Translations under genes and position numbers: made by a program
Notes under the pieces: generated by a model
What the model saw: the letters and a program-made list of their open reading frames with translations, nothing else
Databases searched by the model: none
Told to the model about the DNA's origin: nothing
Part shown: positions 18,133 to 28,790 of the stretch, piece by piece
How the letters are laid out: every line of letters starts with the position of its first letter
How positions within the stretch are numbered: position 1 is the stretch's first letter
DNA from: Vibrio hibernica
GTDB lineage: Bacteria; Pseudomonadota; Gammaproteobacteria; Enterobacterales; Vibrionaceae
DNA length: 64,000 nt
Direction of reading: 5' to 3'
Assembly: GCF_015223435.1 (NCBI RefSeq)
Contig: NZ_VHKO01000002.1
Span: 62,001 to 126,000, forward strand

Positions 18133-19146
18133 ATGAACGAAAAGTTACAGAAAATTTTAGCCCGTGCCGGGCATGGCTCTCGTCGTGAATTAGAAACGAT
18201 GATCCAAGCTGGTCGAGTGAGCTTAAATGGTCAAGTTGCAAAATTAGGTGATCGCCTAGAAGATGAAAATGCACTTGTTCGTATTGATGGTCATAAGGTT
18301 TCAATAAAAGACTCTGAAGACGTTATTTGCCGCGTATTAGCTTACAACAAACCTGAAGGTGAGTTGTGTACACGTCACGATCCTGAAGGTCGCCGCACGG
18401 TATTTGACCGCCTACCCAAAATTAAAGATTCTCGTTGGGTGTCTGTTGGTCGTTTGGATGCAAATACTGGCGGTTTATTACTCTTTACGACAGATGGTGA
18501 GTTAGCCAACCGTTTGATGCACCCAAGCCGTGAGGTTGAACGTGAATACCTCGTTCGTGTTTTTGGTGAAGTAAACGAAGATATGATCCGCAATGTCACT
18601 AGCGGCGTAGAGCTTGAAGATGGCATGGCACGTTTTGAAGATGTTGTTTACGCCGGTGGTGAAGGAATGAACCATACCTTTTATGTGATGATCACAGAAG
18701 GTCGTAACCGTGAAGTTCGTCGTTTATGGGAATCACAAGGTGTTACCGTTAGCCGACTAAAACGTGTTCGTTATGGGGATATCTTCTTAGAAAAAGCATT
18801 ACCTCGTGGCGGTTGGGTGGAGCTTGAACTGAAAGAAGTTAACTATTTGCGTGAAATGGTTGAATTAAAACCTGAACGCGAAACGTTGATAGATCCAGAT
18901 CTTCATTCTCGTAAACGCGATCGCTCTCGTGGACAGAAAATTCGTCGTGCCGTTAAACGTCATGAAGAAAGAGTATCTACACCAAAAGGCCGTACTCGTT
19001 CTGCGACTCGTGGTAATGTTGCGACTAAAGGCACCACGACCAATAAAGTCAACAATGGTGAAGCTGTTGGTGGTCGCGATGGTAAACAAAAACAACGTCG
19101 TGTTAATACTGGTTTACCTAAACCAAAATCAAGAACAAGAATCTAG
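18133..19146 (+). CDS. rluB: 23S rRNA pseudouridine-2605 synthase RluB
   Basis: S4-domain pseudouridine synthase that modifies 23S rRNA at position 2605. The S4 domain is at the N-terminus ([22 protein letters not shown]), the catalytic motif [26 protein letters not shown] is near residue 105, and [11 protein letters not shown] near 195. From about residue 250 onward there is a long low-complexity, Arg/Lys-rich tail (total 337 residues versus about 290 in E. coli), common in Vibrio RluB and probably contacting RNA. The ATG is at 18133 in an A+T-rich leader. A strong terminator follows. Confidence 0.94.
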   Translation: MNEKLQKILARAGHGSRRELETMIQAGRVSLNGQVAKLGDRLEDENALVRIDGHKVSIKDSEDVICRVLAYNKPEGELCTRHDPEGRRTVFDRLPKIKDSRWVSVGRLDANTGGLLLFTTDGELANRLMHPSREVEREYLVRVFGEVNEDMIRNVTSGVELEDGMARFEDVVYAGGEGMNHTFYVMITEGRNREVRRLWESQGVTVSRLKRVRYGDIFLEKALPRGGWVELELKEVNYLREMVELKPERETLIDPDLHSRKRDRSRGQKIRRAVKRHEERVSTPKGRTRSATRGNVATKGTTTNKVNNGEAVGGRDGKQKQRRVNTGLPKPKSRTRI

Positions 19147-19175
19147 ACGATTACGTTAAGCTTCTAAAGTTAATA

Positions 19176-19212
19176 AAATGCCGAATTCAGTGAATGAATT
19201 CGGCATTTTTCG
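19176..19212. terminator. Bidirectional terminator between rluB and yciU
   Basis: A perfect 14-bp stem AAATGCCGAATTCA / TGAATTCGGCATTT with a 5-base loop is followed by T residues on the plus strand and preceded by A-rich sequence, so it can end both convergent transcripts. Confidence 0.9.
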
Positions 19213-19258
19213 TTTGAGTTTGGTTCAAAAAACCATCCGTTTATTTATATGAAGACGA

Positions 19259-19579
19259 TTAATCACGTTTCCATAAAATATGACAGAATTTATTGTCAGG
19301 ATCTCGACTAATTAACATACGAGCAAATACATCATCGAGTGCATCATCTGCTTCATTAACTAAGCCAATTTTGACTTCAGCATAAGCTTCTTTATCAACA
19401 TCAAAGCCAACATGTTGTGACCAATCATCACCAGTTTCTACTGCTTCTGCGGCACCGCGGTCTTCAAACTGAGCGGTGAATAAAATCACATCTACTGCTT
19501 CTAGGTTATCCGGTGCCATTTCAAGGAAAATGTCATACGCGACATCGATAGCATCATCGAGAGAGATTAAATTGGTCAT
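19259..19579 (-). CDS. yciU: HI1450/YciU family dsDNA-mimic protein
   Basis: A 106-residue very acidic cytoplasmic protein of the UPF0263 family. The Haemophilus member HI1450 has a surface charge pattern that mimics double-stranded DNA and binds HU. Features seen are ISLDDAIDVAYDIFLEMAPDNL, VDVILFTAQFEDRGAAE and NKFCHILWKRD at the C-terminus, with many Asp and Glu between. It is 29 bases downstream of efpL and likely co-transcribed. Confidence 0.9.
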   Translation of the reverse strand: MTNLISLDDAIDVAYDIFLEMAPDNLEAVDVILFTAQFEDRGAAEAVETGDDWSQHVGFDVDKEAYAEVKIGLVNEADDALDDVFARMLISRDPDNKFCHILWKRD

Positions 19580-19608
19580 AATGTCCTAATGTTTTTAAAA
19601 ATGAAGGA

Positions 19609-20178
19609 TTAGTCTGCACGGCTCATGAACTTGCGTTCAACTGTGTTAACTTTAACTTTATCACCATTGGCGATGTATTCAGGTACTTGTACAACTAGCC
19701 CTGTTGTTAATGTGGCCGGCTTAGTACGTGCACTGGCTGAAGCGCCTTTGATAGAAGGTGACGTTTCAACAATCACAAGATCTACGCTGGTTGGTAATTC
19801 AATGGCGATTGGCTTGTCATTTACAATTAAAACGCTAAGACCTTGAGTATCTTCGTTAAAAAATAACGTTTCATCTTCAATGGTTTCTTTATTGAAGTGG
19901 TATGGCGTGTAGTCTTCATTGTCCATGAAAATGTACTCGTTACCATCAATGTAAGAGAACATAACACTGCGGCGACTAAAGTCAGCTAATGTTAGTATCT
20001 CATCGGCTTTAAAACTCTCATCGGCTTTAGCGCCTGTTGCGACATTGTACATGCGCATACGGTACAAGCTTGCACCAGCACGACCACTTGGTGTTAATTT
20101 GCTTACTTCACGAACGGAATACACTTGACCATTCATTTCAACAACAGCATTTTTCTTAATTTCACTAGCTTTAGGCAT
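19609..20178 (-). CDS. efpL: Elongation factor P-like protein EfpL (YeiP)
   Basis: EF-P paralogue that relieves ribosome stalling at difficult motifs such as polyproline. It has 189 residues: an N-terminal KOW-like domain ([20 protein letters not shown]), then OB domains with [18 protein letters not shown], and the family block [20 protein letters not shown] near 140. The tip loop reads [13 protein letters not shown], with Arg near the position where EF-P carries its modified Lys; EfpL is known to work without lysylation. It is followed by yciU after 29 bases. Confidence 0.93.
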   Translation of the reverse strand: MPKASEIKKNAVVEMNGQVYSVREVSKLTPSGRAGASLYRMRMYNVATGAKADESFKADEILTLADFSRRSVMFSYIDGNEYIFMDNEDYTPYHFNKETIEDETLFFNEDTQGLSVLIVNDKPIAIELPTSVDLVIVETSPSIKGASASARTKPATLTTGLVVQVPEYIANGDKVKVNTVERKFMSRAD

Positions 20179-20321
20179 GATTGCTTCCTAATAAATTTTT
20201 AATCACAGCGGTTTTATAATGAAAGCGCTATGAGGTGTTAAATAACGAGCTGAAAATATCACGATCTGAACAGAACGACAAAGAAAAGTAATGACTAGAA
20301 TCGAAGTGTTTATCGGTTTAC

Positions 20322-22775
20322 TCAAAATAATCCAATTTGTGGGGCTATGATCGATTCAAAGTCCAATCCAATGAACGGTAAAATAGCATCAGCAATGGGC
20401 TTTAACTGCTTATCTATATAATGTTGATAATCAATAGGACTGGATAGGTAATCTTTTGGTTCCGGTCCATTTACGGTAAATAAATACTGGATTCGACCTT
20501 TGTTTTGATACTGCAAGGGTCTCCCTTTGCGAGCATTGTGTTCATCGGCTAGTCTAGCGGCTCGAACTTGTGGTGGAATATTCTTTTGGTATTCATTTAA
20601 CTTGCGACGTAAACGTTTTTGATACACAAGATTCTCGTCAAAATTCCCCGCCCAAGTATCTTCAACATATTGACGAATATAGGCTTGAGGATCTTGGTCA
20701 TGAAAAACCATGTGGTACAATTTTTGTTGAAAATGATGGGAGAGCGGAGTCCAGTCGGTGCGGGCACTTTCTAGGCCTTTAAACACCATTTTTTCTACGC
20801 CGTGTTTATGAATTAAGCCGCAATAACGTTTTTTAGAACCGGTTTCAGATCCGCGAATTGTAGGCATTAGAAAACGTTGATAATGAGTTTCATATTCAAG
20901 TTCTAATGCAGAGGTTAAATTGAATTCTTTTTGAATATGCTGCTGCCACCAAACATTTATTTTTACGATCAAATCTTGACCAATGCTGTCGGCTTGCATT
21001 TGGTTATGCGGCTCAATTAAAGAAACAAATAAGGAATCAGTATCCCCATATATAACTTGATAACCTTGCTCTTCAATTAATCGGCGGGTTTGCTTCATGA
21101 TTTCATGCCCGCGCATTGTGATGGATGAAGCAAGGCGAGTATCAAAAAAGCGACAGCCAGATGATCCCAGTACGCCATAAAATGAATTCATTATAATTTT
21201 TATAGCTTGAGAAAAAGCGGCTTCATTATTTTTCTTGGCGACATCTCTTGCTTGCCATAACTGCTCAATCATTTTAGGCAGAAAGTGTTTTTCACGATGA
21301 AATTGCCCACCGCGGAATCCTGCTACTGCTTCATTGTCATTTTTTCCTATGGATTGCTGTAAACCTTCGACTAAACCTAATGGATCAATAAGAAATGTCC
21401 GAATGATAGCGGGGTATAGAGATTTAAAATCAAGAACTAAAACCGAATGATATAAGCCAGGATCAGAATCCATCACATATCCACCAGGGCTAGCTAGCCA
21501 ATTCTCCGATTGTAAATTAGGCGCAATATAACCAGCACGATGCAATTGTGGTAAATATAGGTTGGTAAACGCGGCGACAGAACCCCCAATACGGTCAAGC
21601 TCAACACCCGTGAGTTGGGTTCGCTCAATAGAAAATTGTAATAAATGCGTTTTTTCAAAGATACGAGTGACTAACTTACAATCTTGTAAGTTGTATCGAG
21701 CTAGAGATATTTTATCTTCACGAAACTGACGATTAATTTCATCCATTCGATTAAATGGATCATGAATAATTTTGCCTTCACCGAGTAGTTCTTGGGCTAC
21801 TGACTCTAATGCCCAAGAGTTAAAATGATAAGTGGCCGTTTTTAAAGTATCAATGCCATCTAATACCACTCGGCCAGGAATGGAGACAAAACCTTGTTGG
21901 GTATTTTTGGATTGACGGAAATACAGGTTTTGTCCACCACGAGCGATTGATAATGGAGTTTTATGCCATTGAGCTCGTTTATCGAGCAGACGAAAATCAA
22001 AATCAATGACATTCCAACCAATAATAATGTCCGGGTCAAAAGTGTTAAACCAATGTATTAAAGCTTTTAACAAACCGAGTTCGTTATCCACCCATTCAAT
22101 ATACAGTGATTTTTCAACCTCGGGTGTTAAGGCTTGGGGCTCTCCAATCATGATCACGCGGCTGTCGAGGACAGAATCTAATCCTATAGAATAAAGAATA
22201 CCTTTTTCTGAACATTCAATATCTAACGACACGATGCTCAAATTTGGTTTGTAATCGCTTGGTTTACATTTTGCTTGAACTATACTTTGGTAATGTGGTT
22301 TTTGTGTTACTTGGCCAATAAATTGTACGCCGCCACGAATAAAACGTTCCATTAAATAGCGGTCGCTAAGCCGAATATCATCTTCAAGAGTTACAATGTC
22401 ACGTTTATTTAAGCATTGTTTTGCTAGGAACGAAGAGTGGTTATTTTCGCTATAACAAGCCAAAATTTGGCATTGTTCAAATGTTTTCAAATTAACAGGT
22501 TTTATTTGCAGTGATAACTGATGAGTATGGTTGAGCTGAGCTGCTATCTTTTTGTCTTGTTCGTGAATAAAAAAAACGGGTTGCTCACCATTTATCAATA
22601 GTTGTACTGGGCCAGAATCTGTAGATACCCATAATTCGATAAGAGATGACCCTGATTTTATATGAGAAAATTTTGATTGTGTATTGCTAGCGCTTGATGG
22701 CACATAATTAGACCTCGAATGCGTATCTCTGGCTTGTCTGGTTAAAATAAAACCATGTTGTATAGGAGAATGCAC
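20322..22775 (-). CDS. polB: DNA polymerase II (family B)
   Basis: SOS-associated replicative-repair polymerase with 3'-5' proofreading. It has 817 residues (783 in E. coli). The N-terminus GFILTRQARDT is diagnostic. The exonuclease motif I is SLDIECSEKGI, motif II IGWNVIDFDFRLL and motif III YNLQDCKLV; polymerase motif A is VLDFKSLYPAIIR, motif B KIIMNSFYGVLGSSG and motif C YGDTDSLFV, with KKRYCGL following. The start codon is GTG at 22775, without a strong Shine-Dalgarno. No convincing LexA box was found upstream by eye. Confidence 0.96.
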   Translation of the reverse strand: MHSPIQHGFILTRQARDTHSRSNYVPSSASNTQSKFSHIKSGSSLIELWVSTDSGPVQLLINGEQPVFFIHEQDKKIAAQLNHTHQLSLQIKPVNLKTFEQCQILACYSENNHSSFLAKQCLNKRDIVTLEDDIRLSDRYLMERFIRGGVQFIGQVTQKPHYQSIVQAKCKPSDYKPNLSIVSLDIECSEKGILYSIGLDSVLDSRVIMIGEPQALTPEVEKSLYIEWVDNELGLLKALIHWFNTFDPDIIIGWNVIDFDFRLLDKRAQWHKTPLSIARGGQNLYFRQSKNTQQGFVSIPGRVVLDGIDTLKTATYHFNSWALESVAQELLGEGKIIHDPFNRMDEINRQFREDKISLARYNLQDCKLVTRIFEKTHLLQFSIERTQLTGVELDRIGGSVAAFTNLYLPQLHRAGYIAPNLQSENWLASPGGYVMDSDPGLYHSVLVLDFKSLYPAIIRTFLIDPLGLVEGLQQSIGKNDNEAVAGFRGGQFHREKHFLPKMIEQLWQARDVAKKNNEAAFSQAIKIIMNSFYGVLGSSGCRFFDTRLASSITMRGHEIMKQTRRLIEEQGYQVIYGDTDSLFVSLIEPHNQMQADSIGQDLIVKINVWWQQHIQKEFNLTSALELEYETHYQRFLMPTIRGSETGSKKRYCGLIHKHGVEKMVFKGLESARTDWTPLSHHFQQKLYHMVFHDQDPQAYIRQYVEDTWAGNFDENLVYQKRLRRKLNEYQKNIPPQVRAARLADEHNARKGRPLQYQNKGRIQYLFTVNGPEPKDYLSSPIDYQHYIDKQLKPIADAILPFIGLDFESIIAPQIGLF

Positions 22776-23217
22776 AGAATGTTCCGAAACGAGAAAGTTG
22801 GTGACAGGATATCAAATTAAAACGTTAATGAGAAAATATGCGTCATATCATAATTCACACGGATGATAGATCTCGTGCTTGACGTATTATCAAAATTATT
22901 AATAATATAGATGTTCATGTTTTTTATTATTAATAACCATTTGAATTTTAAATGTATTAGTGTCTAAAATGGTGTTTTTGACTATTAGTTAGCCTCTGAG
23001 GTTAAATAGAAAAGAACGGAGTTCAAATTTTTCTTTTAATCTAGACATTAGTAGTCATTTTTTAATGCCGAGTAGGATAGAATGATTTTGTGTTCAATGA
23101 AGAGTTCGGCTCAGGAACATAATAAAATTTAACAACGATGCTTAATAAACCGATGGTTAATAAATAACTAAGGTTAATAAAGTATGCTGGCGATAATCCA
23201 AGTGTGGAGATACAAGA
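22776..23217. other. Divergent intergenic region between polB and uvrY
   Basis: This 442-base, strongly A+T-rich region holds no supported gene. It should contain the promoters of polB and uvrY. A LexA-type CTG-N10-CAG palindrome was looked for and not found. The GGAG at 23206-23209 is the uvrY ribosome-binding site. Confidence 0.5.
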
Positions 23218-23862
23218 GTGATAAATGTTTTCCTTGTAGATGATCACGAACTGGTTCGCACAGGGATTCGACGTATTATTGAAGACGTCCGTGGAATGAA
23301 AGTAGTAGGGGAAGCTGACAGTGGTGAAGATTCTGTAAAATGGTGCCGTGCTAATTACGCGGATGTTATTTTAATGGATATGAATATGCCGGGTATTGGA
23401 GGCTTGGAAGCCACCAAAAAAATCCTACGATTTAATCCGGACATTAAAATTATTGTGTTAACTATTCATACCGAAAATCCTTTTCCAACCAAAGTTATGC
23501 AAGCAGGAGCTTCTGGTTACCTAACCAAAGGGGCCGCGCCTGATGAGATGGTTAATGCGATTCGTATGGTTAACAGCGGACAGCGTTATATTTCACCAGA
23601 AATCGCGCAACAAATGGCACTAAGCCAATTTTCAGCATCATCAGATAACCCTTTTAAAGAGCTGTCTGAACGTGAATTACAAATCATGCTGATGATCACG
23701 AAAGGACAAAAAGTAACGGATATTTCTGAGCAACTGAATCTAAGCCCGAAAACGGTAAACAGCTATCGTTATCGCTTATTCAGTAAGCTAGATATTGGTG
23801 GCGATGTTGAACTGACACACCTTGCGATCCGTTACGGAATGATCACTACCGAGACTTTATAG
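23218..23862 (+). CDS. uvrY: Response regulator UvrY/VarA (GacA family)
   Basis: DNA-binding response regulator paired with a BarA/VarS-type sensor kinase; it activates CsrB-type small RNAs that sequester CsrA. It has 214 residues: a receiver domain with acidic pocket D8-D9, phosphorylation site D54 ([10 protein letters not shown]) and conserved Lys in [11 protein letters not shown], then a LuxR-type helix-turn-helix ([18 protein letters not shown]...[19 protein letters not shown]). The start is GTG at 23218 with GGAG 8 bases upstream. Its TAG overlaps the GTG of uvrC by one base, so the two are translationally coupled as in other gammaproteobacteria. It is called varA in Vibrio. Confidence 0.96.
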   Translation: MINVFLVDDHELVRTGIRRIIEDVRGMKVVGEADSGEDSVKWCRANYADVILMDMNMPGIGGLEATKKILRFNPDIKIIVLTIHTENPFPTKVMQAGASGYLTKGAAPDEMVNAIRMVNSGQRYISPEIAQQMALSQFSASSDNPFKELSERELQIMLMITKGQKVTDISEQLNLSPKTVNSYRYRLFSKLDIGGDVELTHLAIRYGMITTETL

Positions 23863-25724
23863 TGTCGGTAGATTTTGATTCCGCCTCTTTTTTATCAACT
23901 GTTTCTGAACAGCCTGGCGTTTATCGTATGTATAACGCCATGGATGACGTTATTTATGTTGGTAAAGCTAAAAATTTAAACAAACGTCTTGCGAGTTATT
24001 TTCGTAGAAACGTTGATAATGAAAAAACGAAAGCGCTGGTTAGTCATATCCAAAAAATTGATGTTACGGTCACTCATACTGAAACGGAAGCATTGATTCT
24101 CGAACATAATTATATCAAGCAATATTTACCCAAATACAATGTCTTACTACGAGACGATAAATCTTACCCCTACGTTTTAATATCTAAACACAAGCACCCA
24201 AGACTTGCTTATCATCGTGGTGTAAAACGCCGAAAGGGTGAATATTTTGGCCCCTATCCTGAAGCGGGGGCGGTACGGGAAACGTTGCACTTATTGCAAA
24301 AAATTATTCCCGTACGTCAATGTGAAGACAGCGTTTATGCCAATCGAACAAGGCCTTGTTTGATGTATCAAATTGATCGTTGTTCGGGGCCTTGTGTTGA
24401 AGGCTTAGTAAGCGATGAAGAATATGCCGAAAGTGTTCATTATGTTCGTCTTTTCTTACAGGGCAAAGATGACCAAGTGCTTAATGCTTTGATCGCTAAA
24501 ATGGAACAAGCCAGCCAAGCTTTACAATTTGAACAAGCCGCTAAATATCGCGATCAAATTCAAGCAATTCGTCGTGTGCAAGAACAGCAATCTGTTTCAG
24601 ACGATTCACTTGAAGATATGGATGTTATTGGATTTGCTAAAGAAAATGGTCTTGCCTGTGTTCATCTATTAATGATAAGGCAAGGTAAGATTCTGGGTAG
24701 CCGTAGTCATTTTCCTAAAATTCCGGCGAATACTGATGATAAAGAAGTGTTTTCGAGTTTTTTAAGTCAGTATTATTTAAGCCATAATGAAGCATCTACC
24801 ATCCCAAATCGTATTACGATGAGTGGTGAATTGTTTGATAACACCTTATTTGATGAGACTTCTAGCTTACAAGAGGCCCTTGTCCAGTTGTCGGGTCACA
24901 AGGTTCAGTTTCATACCAATCCTCGCGGAATACGTGAGCGTTATCTTAAACTTTCCAATACTAATGCCTTAAGTGCTTTAACGGCGAAAATTAGCCATAA
25001 AATGACGGTTAATCAACGAGTGAAAGCATTAGAGAAAGAGTTTAAGTTACAACGTATTGAGCGTATGGAATGTTTTGATATTAGTCATACAATGGGAGAA
25101 AGCACGATTGCGTCTTGTGTCGTGTTCAACCGAGAAGGGCCTGTTAAGCAAGATTATCGCCGTTATAATATTGAAGGTATTACAGGTGGTGATGATTACG
25201 CGGCTATGGCTCAGGTGCTAGATAGACGATATTCGAAACAGCAATATACTGATGTACATCAAATTGAAAAAATTCCTGATATTATTTTTATTGATGGTGG
25301 TAAAGGGCAGCTAAATCGAGCCCATGATATCCTTCAACAATATTGGTCTGATTGGCCTAAAAAGCCAGAGTTAATTGGTATTGCTAAAGGTGTGACTAGA
25401 AAACCGGGTTTAGAAACCTTGATAAAAGTAAATGGCGAAGAGTTTAATTTACCGAGTGACGCACCTGCGCTGCATTTAATCCAGCACATTCGAGATGAAA
25501 GTCATAATCATGCCATTAGTGGTCACCGAGCTAAACGAGGTAAAACCCGTAGAACCAGTAGTTTAGAAGGTATTGACGGCGTTGGGCCTAAACGTCGGCA
25601 AGCCTTGTTAAAATACATGGGTGGTATACAAGAATTAAAACGTGCAACTGTAGAAGAAATAAGCAAAGTCCCTAGGATCAGCAAATCTTTAGCAGAAATC
25701 ATACATCAGGCATTGAAACCATAA
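23862..25724 (+). CDS. uvrC: UvrABC system subunit C
   Basis: Nucleotide-excision-repair endonuclease that cuts both sides of a UvrB-bound lesion. It has 620 residues in the usual order: GIY-YIG nuclease for the 3' cut ([20 protein letters not shown], about 18-37), UVR domain for UvrB contact ([19 protein letters not shown], about 218), RNase H-like domain for the 5' cut ([17 protein letters not shown]), and a C-terminal double helix-hairpin-helix ([19 protein letters not shown]). It starts with GTG overlapping the uvrY stop. Confidence 0.97.
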   Translation: MSVDFDSASFLSTVSEQPGVYRMYNAMDDVIYVGKAKNLNKRLASYFRRNVDNEKTKALVSHIQKIDVTVTHTETEALILEHNYIKQYLPKYNVLLRDDKSYPYVLISKHKHPRLAYHRGVKRRKGEYFGPYPEAGAVRETLHLLQKIIPVRQCEDSVYANRTRPCLMYQIDRCSGPCVEGLVSDEEYAESVHYVRLFLQGKDDQVLNALIAKMEQASQALQFEQAAKYRDQIQAIRRVQEQQSVSDDSLEDMDVIGFAKENGLACVHLLMIRQGKILGSRSHFPKIPANTDDKEVFSSFLSQYYLSHNEASTIPNRITMSGELFDNTLFDETSSLQEALVQLSGHKVQFHTNPRGIRERYLKLSNTNALSALTAKISHKMTVNQRVKALEKEFKLQRIERMECFDISHTMGESTIASCVVFNREGPVKQDYRRYNIEGITGGDDYAAMAQVLDRRYSKQQYTDVHQIEKIPDIIFIDGGKGQLNRAHDILQQYWSDWPKKPELIGIAKGVTRKPGLETLIKVNGEEFNLPSDAPALHLIQHIRDESHNHAISGHRAKRGKTRRTSSLEGIDGVGPKRRQALLKYMGGIQELKRATVEEISKVPRISKSLAEIIHQALKP

Positions 25725-25770
25725 TGCTTTTAAAGCAACATTAACTTGTCCCCACCAAGAGTCAGTAATT

Positions 25771-26337
25771 ATGCGATTTACCATACCCAATATTTTAACT
25801 TTGCTTAGACTGGCCTTGATTCCAGTATTCGTAGTTATTTTTTATCTTCCATTTACTTGGGCACCTTTTGCAGCCGCCATGGTTTTTTGGGTGGCTGGTT
25901 TTACAGATTGGTTAGATGGAGTATTAGCTCGTAAGCTGGGGCAAACTTCTCGTTTTGGCGCTTTTCTCGATCCGGTGGCTGATAAAGTCATGGTGGCGGT
26001 AGCACTCCTCCTAATTGCTGAGCATTACCATACTATTTGGATAACGATTCCCGCAGCCACTATGATTGCTCGAGAAATTATCATTTCAGCATTACGAGAG
26101 TGGATGGCTGAAATAGGTAAACGAGCGAGTGTTGCCGTGTCTTGGATTGGTAAATGGAAGACGTTGAGCCAAATGTTTGCGCTATGGGTATTAATATGGC
26201 GCTATGATGATTGGATGGTATGGGTTGGTTATGCCGCGCTTTATATTGCAACAGCCTTAACATATTGGTCTATGATCCAATATCTTAAAGCAGCGAAGGG
26301 CGATTTACTCGCTGGTGAGCAAGACGAGAAAGAATAA
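25771..26337 (+). CDS. pgsA: CDP-diacylglycerol-glycerol-3-phosphate 3-phosphatidyltransferase
   Basis: Inner-membrane CDP-alcohol phosphatidyltransferase that makes phosphatidylglycerol phosphate, the precursor of phosphatidylglycerol and cardiolipin. It has 188 residues. The family signature D-x2-DG-x2-AR-x8-G-x3-D-x3-D is complete, from [12 protein letters not shown] to FLDPVAD (about 50-75). Several membrane segments are evident. It follows uvrC after 46 bases, the usual uvrY-uvrC-pgsA arrangement, and ends at a terminator whose loop carries a palindromic element. Confidence 0.96.
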   Translation: MRFTIPNILTLLRLALIPVFVVIFYLPFTWAPFAAAMVFWVAGFTDWLDGVLARKLGQTSRFGAFLDPVADKVMVAVALLLIAEHYHTIWITIPAATMIAREIIISALREWMAEIGKRASVAVSWIGKWKTLSQMFALWVLIWRYDDWMVWVGYAALYIATALTYWSMIQYLKAAKGDLLAGEQDEKE

Positions 26338-26367
26338 GTTGTCTAAAAATACATTTTTAATAAACGA

Positions 26368-26446
26368 GCCTTACCATTGTGAAGTGACCCCCAATGTTGG
26401 TTGTCCAACTATTGGGGGTCACTTCATTGTGTAAGGCTTTTTTATT
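26368..26446 (+). terminator. pgsA terminator interrupted by a palindromic element
   Basis: The outer arms GCCTTAC (26368-26374) and GTAAGGC (26431-26437) are followed by TTTTTTATTT, a normal intrinsic terminator. Without the insert the loop would be CATTGT. A 47-base palindrome occupies the loop (26380-26426). The result is one long stacked hairpin that probably still terminates. Confidence 0.8.
26380..26426. repeat. 47-base palindromic element, copy 1
   Basis: The arms TGAAGTGACCCCCAAT (26380-26395) and ATTGGGGGTCACTTCA (26411-26426) are a perfect 16-bp inverted repeat with TG...CA ends; internal GTTGG / CCAAC with loop TTGT extends the stem after a one-base bulge. It is flanked by a short direct repeat, TTG (26377-26379 and 26427-26429), or up to CATTGT depending on where the boundary is set. 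A second copy, identical at 41 of 47 positions, is at 61213-61259. The ends resemble abutted insertion-sequence termini (IS3-like), which is inference. Confidence 0.8.
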
Positions 26447-26550
26447 TAAGGTCTTTTAATCTATAACATCACGTTTTTGCTAGAAATTTGACCAAATCAA
26501 CGGTTTTTGATTATAAAGCATCCAAACGATTTAAAAATTTAAAAATAGTG

Positions 26551-26578
26551 TTGACGTAGTTGTCGGAATCCGTAAAAT
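26551..26578 (+). promoter_or_regulatory. Promoter of the tRNA cluster
   Basis: -35 TTGACG (26551-26556) and -10 TAAAAT (26573-26578) are separated by 16 bases. The G+C-rich discriminator GCCACCCC after the -10 and the A/T tracts just upstream (26525-26547, UP-element-like) are typical of stable-RNA promoters under stringent control. Confidence 0.75.
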
Positions 26579-26648
26579 GCCACCCCGTACTCAAGAGGAA
26601 CTCAACGCAAGTTTATATAGCAGTGTTGATGATTTTTCTTCAAGGTAA

Positions 26649-26722
26649 GGCGCCTTGGCAGAGTGGCTATGCAGCGGATTGCAAATCCGTGTACCTCGGT
26701 TCGACTCCGGGAGGCGCCTCCA
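26649..26722 (+). tRNA. tRNA-Cys (GCA), copy 1
   Basis: 74-nt tRNA with a complete cloverleaf: acceptor GGCGCCT / AGGCGCC, anticodon loop containing GCA within GATTGCAAATC, T loop GGTTCGACTCC, encoded CCA end (TCCA). It is the first gene of the cluster. Confidence 0.97.
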
Positions 26723-26741
26723 ATTATCTTGTGATTACATT

Positions 26742-26817
26742 GCGACACTAGCTCAGCTGGTAGAGCGCGACCTTGCCAAGGTCGAGGTCACGAGTTCGAG
26801 CCTCGTGTGTCGCTCCA
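26742..26817 (+). tRNA. tRNA-Gly (GCC), copy 1
   Basis: 76-nt tRNA, acceptor GCGACAC / GTGTCGC, anticodon loop CTTGCCAAG (GCC), GAGTTCGAGCC in the T arm, encoded CCA. The anticodon stem is CGACC / GGTCG. It lies 19 bases after tRNA-Cys. Confidence 0.97.
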
Positions 26818-26910
26818 AAATTTGCGATATTAAATTTATTTTTAGGAATGATTTGGTATCAGATGGTGTTCTAACTTTTCGGTTAGGTGCATCGCAATAA
26901 AGAATTGCGT

Positions 26911-26997
26911 GCCCTGGTGGTGGAATTGGTAGACACAAGGGATTTAAAATCCCTCGGCGTTCGCGCTGTGCCGGTTCAAGTCCGGCCCGGGGCACCA
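26911..26997 (+). tRNA. tRNA-Leu (UAA)
   Basis: 87-nt class II tRNA with a long variable arm (CGGCGTTCGCGCTG), anticodon TAA in the loop TTTAAAA, acceptor GCCCTGG / CCGGGGC and encoded ACCA. It is the only leucine tRNA in the cluster. Confidence 0.96.
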
Positions 26998-27026
26998 TCT
27001 ATTAAAGTCTGTAGCAATACAGCATC

Positions 27027-27102
27027 GCGACACTAGCTCAGCTGGTAGAGCGCAACCTTGCCAAGGTTGAGGTCACGAGTTCGAGCCTCGTGTGTCGCTC
27101 CA
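27027..27102 (+). tRNA. tRNA-Gly (GCC), copy 2
   Basis: 76-nt tRNA nearly identical to copy 1. The anticodon stem differs by a compensatory pair: CAACC / GGTTG instead of CGACC / GGTCG. An intrinsic terminator begins 10 bases later. Confidence 0.97.
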
Positions 27103-27111
27103 AATTAGAAG

Positions 27112-27139
27112 CCCTAACAGTAGTGTTAGGGTTTTTTAT
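27112..27139 (+). terminator. Terminator of the tRNA cluster
   Basis: A perfect 8-bp stem CCCTAACA / TGTTAGGG with loop GTAG is followed by TTTTTTATTT. It lies between tRNA-Gly copy 2 and tRNA-Cys copy 2. Confidence 0.9.
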
Positions 27140-27177
27140 TTCATAATGTATAAACTACAGTATATTTTCAATTGAAT

Positions 27178-27251
27178 GGCGCCTTGGCAGAGTGGCTATG
27201 CAGCGGATTGCAAATCCGTGTACCTCGGTTCGACTCCGGGAGGCGCCTCCA
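27178..27251 (+). tRNA. tRNA-Cys (GCA), copy 2
   Basis: 74-nt tRNA identical to tRNA-Cys copy 1 at 26649. It lies beyond the cluster terminator; only weak A+T-rich promoter-like sequence (TATATT near 27161, no clear -35) precedes it and no terminator was seen after it. Expression may depend on read-through. Confidence 0.95.
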
Positions 27252-28771
<1,520 letters not shown>

Positions 28772-28790
28772 CCGAGAAGGATTAATTACA

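Noticed and set aside
22776-22900. LexA/SOS box upstream of polB
   Set aside because: No CTG-N10-CAG palindrome near the GTG start could be found by eye.
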